Shown here: piece by piece, positions 44,158 through 52,175 of the stretch
Numbering within the stretch: position 1 is the first letter of the stretch
How the letters are laid out: the number at the start of each line of letters is the position of its first letter
NCBI RefSeq assembly: GCF_028693505.1
Contig: NZ_JAQUVF010000015.1
Coordinates: forward strand, 1-63,928
DNA from: Oscillibacter sp.
GTDB lineage: Bacteria; Bacillota; Clostridia; Oscillospirales; Oscillospiraceae
Direction: 5' to 3'
DNA length: 63,928 nucleotides
The notes under the pieces: generated by a model
The model's input: the letters and a program-made list of their open reading frames with translations, nothing else
What the model was told of the DNA's origin: nothing
The model's database searches: none
Position numbers and translations under genes: made by a program

Positions 44158-45399
44158 ATGGAACGACGCAGAGTCGTCATCACCGGTCTCGGGGCCGTCA
44201 CCCCCATTGGCCTCACCGCGCCGGAAAGCTGGCAGGCCGTGCAAAACGGCGTGTGCGGCGTGGCGCCCATCACCCAGTTTGACGCCGAAGCCATGAAGGT
44301 CAAGCTGGCGGCGGAGGTCAAGGGCTTTGACCCCGAGACCCTGCTGGGCCGGCAGGAGAGTCGGCGCATGGGCCGCTTTACCCAGTTTGCCGTGGTCTCC
44401 GCCCGGGAAGCGCTTGCCGACGCGGCCTTTTCCATGCAGGAAACCGACCCCGACCGCTGCGGCGTCATCCTCTCCAGCGGCATCGGCGGTCTTTCCATCA
44501 CGGAAGCGGAGCACGAACGGGGCAAGGAAAAGGGCTGGGACCGGGTCTCTCCCTTCTACATTCCCACCGGCATCTGCAACATGGCGGCGGGACAGGTGGC
44601 CATTGACGCCGGGTTTCGCGGCATGTGCTCCTGCCCCGTCACCGCCTGCGCCGGGGGCACCAACGCCGTGGGCGACGCCTTCCATTACATTCGGGACGGC
44701 TACGCCGACGTGATGCTCTGCGGCGGCACGGAAGCCTGCGTCACGCCGCTGGCCATCGGCGGCTTCACCTCCATGAAGGCGCTATCCCAGACGGAGGACC
44801 CCCTGCGGGCCTCCATCCCCTTTGACAAGGAGCGCAGCGGGTTCGTTTTGGGCGAGGGCGCGGGCATGCTGCTGCTGGAGGAGCTGGAGAGCGCGCTATC
44901 CCGGGGCGCGAAGATCTACGCGGAAATCGCGGGCTACGGCGCCACCTGCGACGCCTATCACATGACCGCCCCCCGCCCTGACGGCAGCGGCGGGGCCAAG
45001 GCCATGGCTCTGGCGCTGGCGGACGGCGGCGTGAGCGCGGGAGAGGTGGGCTACATCAATGCCCACGGCACCTCCACCCATCTCAACGACGCCGGGGAGA
45101 CCGCCGCCGTCAAGGCGGTGTTCGGCCCCCATGCCTACACGCTGGCCATGAGCTCCACCAAGTCCATGACCGGCCACATGCTGGGCGCGGCAGGCGCGGT
45201 GGAGGCCATCTTCACGGCGCTCTCCCTGCAAAACGGCTTCCTGCCCGCCACCATCCACTACCAATGCCCCGACGAGGAATGCGATCTGGACGTGGTGCCC
45301 GGCGTGGGCCGCCGGGCCGACATCCGCTGCGCCATGTCCAACTCTCTGGGCTTTGGCGGGCACAACGGCAGCCTTTTGCTGAAGAAATGGGAGGCGTGA
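44158..45399 (+). CDS. fabF: Beta-ketoacyl-ACP synthase II
   Basis: A 413-residue thiolase-fold elongation enzyme. The catalytic triad is Cys164 (VTACAGGTNA), His303 (NAHGTSTHLND) and His340 (KSMTGHMLGAAGA). The ATG at 44158 was chosen because AGGAGGTACATT sits directly upstream; an upstream in-frame ATG five codons earlier destroys that site. A 45-bp gap after fabG is the widest inside the fab part of the operon. Confidence 0.97.
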   Translation: MERRRVVITGLGAVTPIGLTAPESWQAVQNGVCGVAPITQFDAEAMKVKLAAEVKGFDPETLLGRQESRRMGRFTQFAVVSAREALADAAFSMQETDPDRCGVILSSGIGGLSITEAEHERGKEKGWDRVSPFYIPTGICNMAAGQVAIDAGFRGMCSCPVTACAGGTNAVGDAFHYIRDGYADVMLCGGTEACVTPLAIGGFTSMKALSQTEDPLRASIPFDKERSGFVLGEGAGMLLLEELESALSRGAKIYAEIAGYGATCDAYHMTAPRPDGSGGAKAMALALADGGVSAGEVGYINAHGTSTHLNDAGETAAVKAVFGPHAYTLAMSSTKSMTGHMLGAAGAVEAIFTALSLQNGFLPATIHYQCPDEECDLDVVPGVGRRADIRCAMSNSLGFGGHNGSLLLKKWEA

Positions 45400-45400
45400 G

Positions 45401-45832
45401 ATGGAGCTTGATTCCAACCAGATCCTCAAAATCCTGCCCCACCGCTATCCCTTCCTTCTGGTGGACCGCGTCACGGACTATGCCCCCGGCCAGTGGGCCA
45501 AGGGCATCAAATGCGTCAGCATGGGGGAGGGCGTATTTTGCGGTCACTTTCCCACGCAGCACGTTCTGCCCGGCGTGCTGATTCTGGAGGCGCTTGCGCA
45601 GGTGGGCGCCATCGCCATTCTCTCCCTGCCGGAAAACGAGGGAAAAATTGCCCTGTTCGGCGGCGTGAAAAACGCCCGCTTCAAGCGCATGGTCGTGCCC
45701 GGAGACGTTTTAGAGCTGGAATGCCAGCTGACAAAGCGCCGGGGGCCGGTGGGCATCGGGACGTGCAAGGCCACCGTAAACGGAGAGGTCGCCTGCACCG
45801 CGGAGCTGACCTTTGCCATTCGTGGAGAATGA
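45401..45832 (+). CDS. fabZ: 3-hydroxyacyl-ACP dehydratase
   Basis: A 143-residue hot-dog-fold enzyme that dehydrates 3-hydroxyacyl-ACP. ILPHRYPFLLVDRV opens the protein. The active-site pair is His49 (GHFPTQHVLPG) and Glu63 (ILEALAQ), with the normal 14-residue spacing. It starts 1 bp after fabF, with GGGAGG upstream. The only dehydratase in the operon; no FabA or FabM is seen. Confidence 0.96.
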   Translation: MELDSNQILKILPHRYPFLLVDRVTDYAPGQWAKGIKCVSMGEGVFCGHFPTQHVLPGVLILEALAQVGAIAILSLPENEGKIALFGGVKNARFKRMVVPGDVLELECQLTKRRGPVGIGTCKATVNGEVACTAELTFAIRGE

Positions 45833-45833
45833 C

Positions 45834-45862
45834 TTGCCGTTTTCCCGCAATCTTGTTATACT
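45834..45862 (+). promoter_or_regulatory. Internal promoter for the MarR gene
   Basis: TTGCCG (45834-45839), 17-bp spacer, TATACT (45857-45862), immediately after the fabZ stop. It would let the regulator be made independently of the fab operon. Confidence 0.6.
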
Positions 45863-45896
45863 GGGCAGGAAGATCACAGGGAGGCGGGAAACGCAG

Positions 45897-46370
45897 ATGT
45901 TGAAATATGCTTTTTTTAACGTGTATACCAAGTTCAAGCTGCATTTTTATCAGGAGATTTTTCGGCGCTTTCAGGACCGAGAGGCAAGTCTCACCACGGT
46001 GGAGACCTTTTGCATGGAGACCATTCAGGCACTGGGCAGTCCCACGGTGAACGAGTTCGCCTCCTTCATGCGCATCTCTCCGCCCAACGCCGCCTACAAG
46101 GTCAACAGTCTGGTGAAGAAGGGGTATGTCCGCCGGGTCCAGTCCCCGGAGGACCGGCGGGAATATCATCTGGAGGCCACCCAGAAGTATATCGACTACT
46201 ACAATATCTCCACTAGCTACATGGTGGAGGTCATGGACCGCATTGCCCGGCGTTTTACGCCGGAGGAGTGCGTCAAGCTGGAGGAGATGCTCGCCGTCGT
46301 CAGCCGGGAGCTGATGCCGGAGGTGCATATTCCGGAGGTCCGGATGCCGGAGCCTCCCGCCGCCAACTGA
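45897..46370 (+). CDS. MarR-family regulator, likely of fatty acid synthesis
   Basis: A 157-residue winged-helix protein. The helix-turn-helix lies at about 48-75 (TVNEFASFMRISPPNAAYKVNSLVKKGYV), followed by the wing (RVQSPEDRREYHLEA) and dimerisation helices. MarR proteins next to fab genes (FabT in streptococci, FabR-type in clostridia) repress the operon in response to acyl-ACP, so autoregulation through the palindrome at 35637-35671 is a sound inference. The ATG at 45897 has GGGAGG about 12 bases upstream, rather far. Last gene before a strong terminator. Confidence 0.87.
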   Translation: MLKYAFFNVYTKFKLHFYQEIFRRFQDREASLTTVETFCMETIQALGSPTVNEFASFMRISPPNAAYKVNSLVKKGYVRRVQSPEDRREYHLEATQKYIDYYNISTSYMVEVMDRIARRFTPEECVKLEEMLAVVSRELMPEVHIPEVRMPEPPAAN

Positions 46371-46412
46371 AAAAGGAGCACAGTACTTTGGCGCTCCTCA
46401 AACGAAATCGCA

Positions 46413-46455
46413 AGAAGGCGTCACCGTTTAAAACGGTGACGCCTTCTGTTTTTTT
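46413..46455 (+). terminator. Terminator of the acc-fab operon
   Basis: A 15-17-bp stem (AGAAGGCGTCACCGTTT and its complement) is followed by GTTTTTTT. Confidence 0.96.
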
Positions 46456-46499
46456 AATGTTTGTAAACCGCCCGGCAAACGGGACGTTGTAAGCACGCT

Positions 46500-46520
46500 T
46501 TAGGGCAAGAAGGCGAAGCA
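46500..46520. repeat. 21-bp dispersed repeat, copy 1
   Basis: TTAGGGCAAGAAGGCGAAGC plus a final A occurs here and again at 47222-47242 in the same orientation, on either side of the lipoprotein gene. It has no gene of its own. Confidence 0.75.
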
Positions 46521-46565
46521 AGCCGGAGAAACAGGAATTTGTCTGCCCTACTGATAATGATTCCC

Positions 46566-47153
46566 TTAGTTCCCTCCGAAAGTTCCGCGGCCAAGTTCGA
46601 TTCTGGTCAGCAATATCTGAGCATTGCCTGTGTATTTGGGGAAAGCTTGTCGGGCGGTTTCCACTACCTGTGCAAATTCATCTGTAAGCCCATGGGTTTT
46701 ATCCGTTTGACCAATCATTTCGCAAATATATTCGGCCGCCGGCACCTTTCCTTGTCCGGTCAATTCAACAGTTTGTTCACCCATCAAGCTGCAATATGAC
46801 AGAACAGCATTTGGTGCCTCCAAAAATCTCTGATACAGTTCCTCATATGCCTCTTCACTGAGAGTGTCCGCCGACAGGCAAAATGCAATCAGCTTATCCA
46901 GCGGTGCACCTGCAGGATTGCCTCCAACTTCAACAAAAGCAGGGTTTTCAAGTCCACCCTGCATACCGAAATCTTCTGCTGTGACGCTTACAATCTCCCA
47001 TTGCGTATCTTCCAGCTCAGGGATGGGTTCAATTGCAGACTCTGCATTAGATGATACGGTTACTTCCGACGATGATGATTGAACATTTTTAGAACTGCAT
47101 CCACACAGGGATATGAGTCCAATTACAAGCAGAACCATGTTTAGTTTTTTCAT
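46566..47153 (-). CDS. Small lipoprotein, AT-richer than its neighbours
   Basis: A 195-residue predicted lipoprotein. The signal peptide ends in lipobox LCGC (Cys19), followed by a Ser-rich linker (SSKNVQSSSSEVTVSS) and a mature domain with QWEIVSVTAEDFGMQGGLENPAF and LTDEFAQVVETARQAF. The C-terminal NAQILLTRIELGRG recalls surface lipoproteins of this group, but I cannot name the family. Base composition is visibly lower in GC and codon use less biased than the surrounding genes. It is bracketed by a 21-bp repeat. Recent acquisition is possible. ATG at 47153 with GGGGGATTAAC upstream. Confidence 0.82.
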   Translation of the reverse strand: MKKLNMVLLVIGLISLCGCSSKNVQSSSSEVTVSSNAESAIEPIPELEDTQWEIVSVTAEDFGMQGGLENPAFVEVGGNPAGAPLDKLIAFCLSADTLSEEAYEELYQRFLEAPNAVLSYCSLMGEQTVELTGQGKVPAAEYICEMIGQTDKTHGLTDEFAQVVETARQAFPKYTGNAQILLTRIELGRGTFGGN

Positions 47154-47754
47154 GTTAATCCCCCAATCATATCCCAATATATCAGGCTGTCCTCTACCAC
47201 GTCTCAGCCGCCTATTGCGTCTTAGGGCAAGAAGGCGAAGCAGTTTGCATCTGCGTTGCGCCGTTGGTACAGGGAAAGATGCCGCTTTGCGGCAGAATCC
47301 GGCCCCCGCTTTTCTTTGTCGCGGCAAAGAAAAGTCGCCGCCGGAGCGGTGGAAAAGAAACCGTTTTGGGAGTTTTGTCTTCTGCAAACCTTTGGTGCAT
47401 CCAGTAGACGCGAAGCTACTCCTTTGCAAAAATCCGGGGCAAAAAATCGCATCGTCTCTGCTTGTGCGCCGCTGCCGCTCACGGGTCAAAATTAGGCTAG
47501 CGGCAGCGAAAACAGCGGCACAGGCCATCCGACAACTTCCCCCAGCTTGCGGAAGATCAATTCACCGCGTCTACTGGATGCACTGAAGCTTCGTAGGAGA
47601 CAAAACCCTTAAGCGCCTTTCTTTTGTACCGTGCACGGCACGTTTTCTTTGCGCAAGAGCAAAGAAAATGTGGGGTGCATTCTTGACGGCAAAGCCGCCG
47701 TCCCCGCCCAAGGCGCAGGTATTTCTGCTTGCCGCTTTGCGCCTGCGTCCCCTT
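47154..47754. repeat. Non-coding block rich in hairpins and repeats
   Basis: A 600-bp gap with no credible gene; the small reading frames are low-complexity and lack ribosome sites. It holds copy 2 of the 21-bp repeat (47222-47242). An 18-bp perfect inverted repeat, GTGCATCCAGTAGACGCG, lies at 47395-47412 and, reversed, at 47566-47583. Two look-alike hairpins are CTTTTCTTTG-loop-CAAAGAAAAG (47309-47334) and TTTTCTTTGC-loop-GCAAAGAAAA (47643-47668). Such blocks resemble genome-wide intergenic repeats of gut clostridia, but copy number cannot be judged here. Confidence 0.7.
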
Positions 47755-48699
47755 TTAAAACAACTTCTCCGGCAGACGGATGTCGGTTTTTGGCACCTTC
47801 TCCCAGTCAAAATCCAGCAGCAGCGCCTGGGGCGCTTTCGGCTCCGCCGAGGGATTGAACCCCGCAAGGTACGCAAGCTTTCCCAGCACCTCTTCCGGCG
47901 CGACCTTATCCCGCAAGGCGTCCAGCCCCGCGTCCGCGTCCCGCTTGGAAAGCCGCCGCCCGGACGGTGAGAGCAGCAGCGGAAAGTGGTAAAACGCCGG
48001 AGGCGTCAGCCCCAGAAGGTGGTATAAATACAGCTGGCGCGGCGTGGAGGCAAGCAGGTCCGCCCCCCGCACCACCTCCGTCACCCCCATGGCGGCGTCG
48101 TCCACCACCACCGCCAGCTGATAGGCAAACATGCCGTCGGACCGGCGCAGGAGAAAGTCCCCGCACTCCCGGGAAAGCACTTCCCGGTAAGAACCCAGAT
48201 GCCCGTCGGCAACGCCCCACGTCTCCTCCGGCACCCGCAGCCGGAGCGCGGGGGACCGGGTTTTTGCCTTTTGGGCGATCTCCGCCGCTGTCAAATTCCG
48301 ACAGGCGCCGCCGTAGATCGTCTGCCCATCCTCCCGGTGGGGCGCGCTGGACGCGTGAAGCTCCGAGCGGGTACAAAAGCAGGGGTACACCAGCCCCTGT
48401 CCCTCCAGCTTTTCCAGCGCGGAGCGATAGAGCGCGGTGCGCCGACTTTGAACATACGGCCCCCTAGCCCCGCCCACAGTGGGACCCTCGTCCCAGAAAA
48501 GGCCCAGCCACCGCAGGTCCTTCTCCATTTGATCGGCATAGCGCCGGGGACAGCGGGCGGTGTCCAGATCCTCGATGCGCAGCACCACCCGTCCGCCCTT
48601 TTGCCGGGCGGAGAGCCATGCCAGCAGGCAGCAAAGAATGTTGCCCAGATGGATGCGTCCGCTGGGCGAGGGGGCAAAACGCCCGGTCACCGATTCCAT
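47755..48699 (-). CDS. gluQRS: Glutamyl-Q tRNA(Asp) synthetase
   Basis: A 314-residue truncated glutamyl-tRNA synthetase paralogue with the catalytic core only. FAPSPSGRIHLGN (8-20) is the HIGH-like motif and LSKRDAD the KMSKS-like motif. Zinc ligands are at CFCTRSE and the Y-x3-C of YGGACR. It lacks the anticodon-binding domain of GltX. GluQRS enzymes attach glutamate to queuosine in tRNA-Asp. The ATG at 48699 has GGGGGAGCG upstream; the longer frame is not supported. No queuosine genes are in the window. Confidence 0.92.
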   Translation of the reverse strand: MESVTGRFAPSPSGRIHLGNILCCLLAWLSARQKGGRVVLRIEDLDTARCPRRYADQMEKDLRWLGLFWDEGPTVGGARGPYVQSRRTALYRSALEKLEGQGLVYPCFCTRSELHASSAPHREDGQTIYGGACRNLTAAEIAQKAKTRSPALRLRVPEETWGVADGHLGSYREVLSRECGDFLLRRSDGMFAYQLAVVVDDAAMGVTEVVRGADLLASTPRQLYLYHLLGLTPPAFYHFPLLLSPSGRRLSKRDADAGLDALRDKVAPEEVLGKLAYLAGFNPSAEPKAPQALLLDFDWEKVPKTDIRLPEKLF

Positions 48700-48778
48700 T
48701 GTGCGCTCCCCCCTTCCTGTTTTCCCCATTATATCCACAGCGGGGCGAAAGCGCAAGCGCCATCAGATTAGCTCCCGC

Positions 48779-48947
48779 AAACGGCTGTACAACCGTTTTT
48801 TTTAGTGGTATAATGGCCGCAAAGCGGCTATTATACGCGCATTCGCCCGCCGCGCGGGCAGGCGCTTGGATTTTAGGTCCCGCCGCTGGAGGCGGCGCGT
48901 GGCCACACGATACCACAGCTTGGCGGTTGTGGTATCCTGTATTTTCT
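48779..48947 (+). promoter_or_regulatory. Palindromic promoter and multi-hairpin leader of the ion-transport operon
   Basis: AAACGGCTGTACAACCGTTT (48779-48798) is an 18/20 palindrome covering a weak -35 (TGTACA). A TATAAT -10 (48809-48814) follows after 17 bp and lies inside a 13-bp inverted repeat (48808-48836). The ~150-nt leader then shows three more stems: GCCCGC-CGC-GCGGGC (48845-48859), CGCCGC-loop-GCGGCG (48881-48897) and GATACCACA-N10-TGTGGTATC (48909-48936). A structured regulatory leader is likely; I do not recognise a known riboswitch. Confidence 0.55.
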
Positions 48948-48969
48948 GAAAGAAAACGAGGTGTTTGGA

Positions 48970-49572
48970 ATGCAGACGGAAATGCGGACCTTTGGATATC
49001 TTTGTCCCCAGTGCGGCAAGCCGGTGATGGGGAGCCGTTCCGTGTTCGCGCTGGAGGCCGCCGACGCGGAGATTGCCTGCGAGTGCGGCGAGAGCGTTCT
49101 GCGGACGGAATTTGACGGGCAGAAGTACCGGATCGACGTCCCCTGTGGAATCTGCGGGCAGACCCATGTGGCGGTCTGTGACCCGGAGCGGGTGCTCAAG
49201 GGCGCTACCGCCCTTGGCTGCGCGGATACAAAGCAATTTTGCTGCTTTATCGGGCCGGAGGGCACCGTGGAAAAAAACCTGCGGGAGCTTTCCGTTCTCG
49301 TGGAGAAGGAAAAGCAGCAAGCGGACTCCCCCGAGGTGTTTGCGGACAACGTCATCATGTACGAGATCCTCTCTGAGCTTAAGGACATTGCCGCCCGCCC
49401 CGGCGGCATCACCTGCGGCTGCGGCAGCAGCCACTACGGCATGGAAATTGCCCGCTCCGCCGTGGACCTTATCTGCCGGGAGTGCGGCGCGAAGCTGCGC
49501 ATCCCTGCGGCAACGGACCGGGATCTGGACGACTTGTGCTGCCACATCAAGCTCCTGATCCCCGGGAAGTAA
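48970..49572 (+). CDS. Zinc-ribbon protein of unknown function
   Basis: A 200-residue Cys-rich cytoplasmic protein with five closely spaced cysteine pairs: CPQC (12-15), CEC, CGIC, CGC and CREC, suggesting two or three zinc ribbons. A central Glu/Lys-rich helical part (VEKNLRELSVLVEKEKQQ) separates them. No catalytic motif seen. The ATG at 48970 has GAGGTG upstream at good spacing; a GTG three codons earlier is too close. Two bases separate its stop from the NhaC start, so it is co-transcribed with two ion transporters and could be a metal-responsive partner; this is inference. Confidence 0.85.
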   Translation: MQTEMRTFGYLCPQCGKPVMGSRSVFALEAADAEIACECGESVLRTEFDGQKYRIDVPCGICGQTHVAVCDPERVLKGATALGCADTKQFCCFIGPEGTVEKNLRELSVLVEKEKQQADSPEVFADNVIMYEILSELKDIAARPGGITCGCGSSHYGMEIARSAVDLICRECGAKLRIPAATDRDLDDLCCHIKLLIPGK

Positions 49573-49574
49573 CC

Positions 49575-50918
49575 GTGCTTTCCTGCTTTCTTCTCTTTTT
49601 GGCAGGCGTGGTATTCTGCCTAAGCACCGGGCATACGCTTTTGTGGGCGCTGACGCTGGGGTTGGGGCTGTTTTTCGCGCTTGGCCTCCGGCGGGGCTTT
49701 TCTCCCCGTGCTCTTTTTTCCATGGCATGGCAAAAGGGGCGGGAGTCTTTGATCGTGGTGCCTGTCTTTTTGCTCATCGGCGTGGTCACGGCCCTTTGGA
49801 GAGCCTCCGGCACCATTTCTTTTTTCCTCTACTACGGCCTTCAGGGGATCTCTCCGGCGTTTTTTGTGCTGATGGCGTTTTTGCTCTCCGCCCTGCTCTC
49901 CTTCGCCCTTGGCACCAGCTTTGGCGTGGTGGGGACGGCGGGCCTGGTTTTAATTACGCTGGGGCGCTCCGGCGGCGTGGATCTGGCGGTAACGGCGGGC
50001 GCCATTCTCTCCGGCGCCTATTTTGGCGACCGCTGCTCCCCCATGTCCTCGTGTGCGTCGCTGGTGGCGGCCTGCACAGGGACGGAGCTTTACGCCAACG
50101 TCCGGGAAATGCTGAAAACCGGCGCCTTGCCCACGGCATTGACGGCGGCGGTATTCGCCGTGCTCTCGGTTTTAAACCCCATTACCTCCGTGGATGCGGC
50201 GGTGCTCCGCGCGCTTTCCGAAAATTTTTCCCTGCATCCCATCGTGCTTCTCCCCGCCGTGGCGATGCTGGCGCTGCCGCTTTTGAAGGTTCCCGTCAAG
50301 CGGGCCATGGCGGTCAGCGCGGCCGCCGCTTTTTTATTGGCGGTGTTTTTGCAGGGTCTGCCGGCGCGCCATGCCGCTCTGGCGGCGATTTTCGGCTACG
50401 TCCCGGCCCAGGGTGCGTTGCGCGCCATTCTCTCTGGCGGTGGCCTTGTATCCATGCTGCTGAGCGCGGCGGTGGTGTTTCTCACCAGCCTCTACGCCGG
50501 GATTCTGGAGGGCATTGACGCGCTTGGCCCTGCCAAAGCGTGGACGGAGCGTCTGGCGGCGCGTCTGGGCCTGTTTCCCGCCATGTGCATTGTCAGCGCT
50601 GTTTTGGTGGCGGTTTTTTGCAACCAGAGCGTCATGGTGCTGATGGATGAGCAGCTTCTCGCGGACGCTTACCGCCGCCGCGGCGCTTCGCAAATGGAGC
50701 TTGCCATGGACATTGCCAACTCCGGCGTCCTCCTCGCGGGGCTGATCCCGTGGAGCATTGCCATCACCGTCCCCCTTCGGACGCTGGACGTGGGGCTGGA
50801 GGCGATGCCCTACTGCGTGCTGCTGTACGCCATTCCCATATGTTATCTCTTTACAAAACGGTATTTCCGGGCGGGGCAAAACCCGCCTGTGTCCACGGAA
50901 AGGGAGGAATCCTTATGA
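49575..50918 (+). CDS. NhaC-family Na+/H+ antiporter
   Basis: A 447-residue membrane protein with about 11-12 helices. Motifs fitting the NhaC/ArsB-like fold are FALGTSFGVVGTAGLVL, ILSGAYFGDRCSPMSS (a hallmark of NhaC) and VAVFCNQSVMVLMDEQLL. It would exchange Na+ for H+, although some family members move amino acids or organic acids. GTG start, with GGAAG only five bases upstream; translation is probably coupled to the zinc-ribbon gene. Confidence 0.88.
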   Translation: MLSCFLLFLAGVVFCLSTGHTLLWALTLGLGLFFALGLRRGFSPRALFSMAWQKGRESLIVVPVFLLIGVVTALWRASGTISFFLYYGLQGISPAFFVLMAFLLSALLSFALGTSFGVVGTAGLVLITLGRSGGVDLAVTAGAILSGAYFGDRCSPMSSCASLVAACTGTELYANVREMLKTGALPTALTAAVFAVLSVLNPITSVDAAVLRALSENFSLHPIVLLPAVAMLALPLLKVPVKRAMAVSAAAAFLLAVFLQGLPARHAALAAIFGYVPAQGALRAILSGGGLVSMLLSAAVVFLTSLYAGILEGIDALGPAKAWTERLAARLGLFPAMCIVSAVLVAVFCNQSVMVLMDEQLLADAYRRRGASQMELAMDIANSGVLLAGLIPWSIAITVPLRTLDVGLEAMPYCVLLYAIPICYLFTKRYFRAGQNPPVSTEREESL

Positions 50919-52078
50919 TCACTCTGCTGTCCCGGATTTTTCTCCGGAGCGACGGCAAGTCGGAAGCGGAGCTTCGCACCGCCTACGGCGTTCTTTGCGG
51001 CGCGGTGGGGATCGGGCTGAATCTTCTGCTGTTTTTGGGGAAATTTTTTGCCGGGACGATTTCCGGCTCCATCGCCATCACCGCCGACGCCTTCAACAAC
51101 CTCTCCGACGCGGGCAGCTCCTTTGTGACGCTGCTGGGCTTTCATCTGGCGGGGCAAAAGGCGGATATCCAGCACCCATTCGGTCACGGACGTATCGAAT
51201 ACCTCTCCGGTCTGGCGGTTTCCGTCCTGATTTTACTGATGGGCCTTGAGCTGATCAAATCCTCCGTCGGCAAGATTTTAAACCCCGCTCCCATCGTCTC
51301 CGGCCCGCTGGTGATTGTGATTTTATGCGTGTCCATCGGGGTAAAGCTGTACATGACCTTCTACAACCGGCGCATCGGCGCCAAGCTGAACGCCCCCGCC
51401 ATGCATGCCACCGCCATGGACTCTCTCAGCGACAGCGTGGCAACCTCCGCCGTGCTGATCGCCACGTTGGTGGGGCAGTTCTCCGGTCTCATGATCGACG
51501 GCTGGTGTGGCCTTCTGGTGGCGGTTTTCATCCTCTGGTCCGGTTACAACGCCGCCCGGGACACGGTGGACCCTCTGCTGGGCAAACCGCCCACCCACGA
51601 ATTTGTATCCCAGATCCGTGCGCTGGTCATGGCCCACCCCTCCATCATCGGGGTCCACGATCTCATCGTACACGACTACGGCCCCGGCCGGGTGATGATC
51701 TCTCTCCACGCGGAGGTCTCCGCTTCCGAAAACGTGCTGGAGCTGCATGACGAGATCGACAATGTGGAAAAAGAGCTGCGGGAAAAGCTGGGCTGCGACA
51801 CCGTGATCCACATGGACCCCGTCGTCACGGACGACGGCGTCACCGAGGAGACCCGTTTGCGGGTGGCGGCGCTGGTCCACTGCATTGACGACGCCATCAA
51901 CATCCACGATTTCCGGATGGTAGCGGGACCCACCCACACCAATGTGATTTTCGACGCGGTGGTCCCCTTCCGCTTCCGCCTGAGCGACAGCGAGGTGGAA
52001 TCCAAAATCAAGACCGCCATTCGCGCGCTGGACGGCAACTATTACGCCGTGGTCAACGTGGAGCGGTCCTATACATGA
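50915..52078 (+). CDS. Cation diffusion facilitator (CDF) family metal exporter
   Basis: A 387-residue CDF protein. Six membrane helices occupy about 25-220, with metal-site residues in SIAITADAFNNLSDAGSS (D58, D65) and HATAMDSLSDSVATS, plus HPFGHGRIEYLS. A cytoplasmic domain (220-300, ferredoxin-like) and an additional ~90-residue C-terminal region follow. CDFs export Zn2+, Fe2+, Co2+ or Mn2+ in exchange for protons; the specificity is not certain. ATG overlaps the antiporter stop by 4 bp, with GGGAGGAATCC upstream. Confidence 0.93.
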   Translation: MITLLSRIFLRSDGKSEAELRTAYGVLCGAVGIGLNLLLFLGKFFAGTISGSIAITADAFNNLSDAGSSFVTLLGFHLAGQKADIQHPFGHGRIEYLSGLAVSVLILLMGLELIKSSVGKILNPAPIVSGPLVIVILCVSIGVKLYMTFYNRRIGAKLNAPAMHATAMDSLSDSVATSAVLIATLVGQFSGLMIDGWCGLLVAVFILWSGYNAARDTVDPLLGKPPTHEFVSQIRALVMAHPSIIGVHDLIVHDYGPGRVMISLHAEVSASENVLELHDEIDNVEKELREKLGCDTVIHMDPVVTDDGVTEETRLRVAALVHCIDDAINIHDFRMVAGPTHTNVIFDAVVPFRFRLSDSEVESKIKTAIRALDGNYYAVVNVERSYT

Positions 52079-52081
52079 AAA

Positions 52082-52116
52082 AATGTCCGGCGGTGCTCTT
52101 TGCACCGCCGGACATT
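52082..52116 (+). terminator. Terminator of the ion-transport operon
   Basis: A perfect 15-bp stem, AATGTCCGGCGGTGC with loop TCTTT, lies 4 bp after the CDF stop; the T-tract is weak. Confidence 0.8.
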
Positions 52117-52144
52117 CATATTTATGGGCGTTTGGGACAACCTA
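52116..52144 (+). promoter_or_regulatory. Possible forespore (sigma-G/F type) promoter of spoVAD
   Basis: TCATA (52116-52120), 17-bp spacer and CAACCTA (52138-52144) approximate the forespore consensus (HATR and CATNNTA) with two or three mismatches, about 30 bp before the gene. Known biology predicts such a promoter; the match itself is modest. Confidence 0.3.
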
Positions 52145-52175
52145 TGGAAAATCCGTCAAAACGAGGTGACTTTCA

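Noticed and set aside
47212-47876. Several small reading frames in the repeat block
   Set aside because: Low-complexity, overlapping in many frames, without ribosome sites; they coincide with hairpins and repeats.
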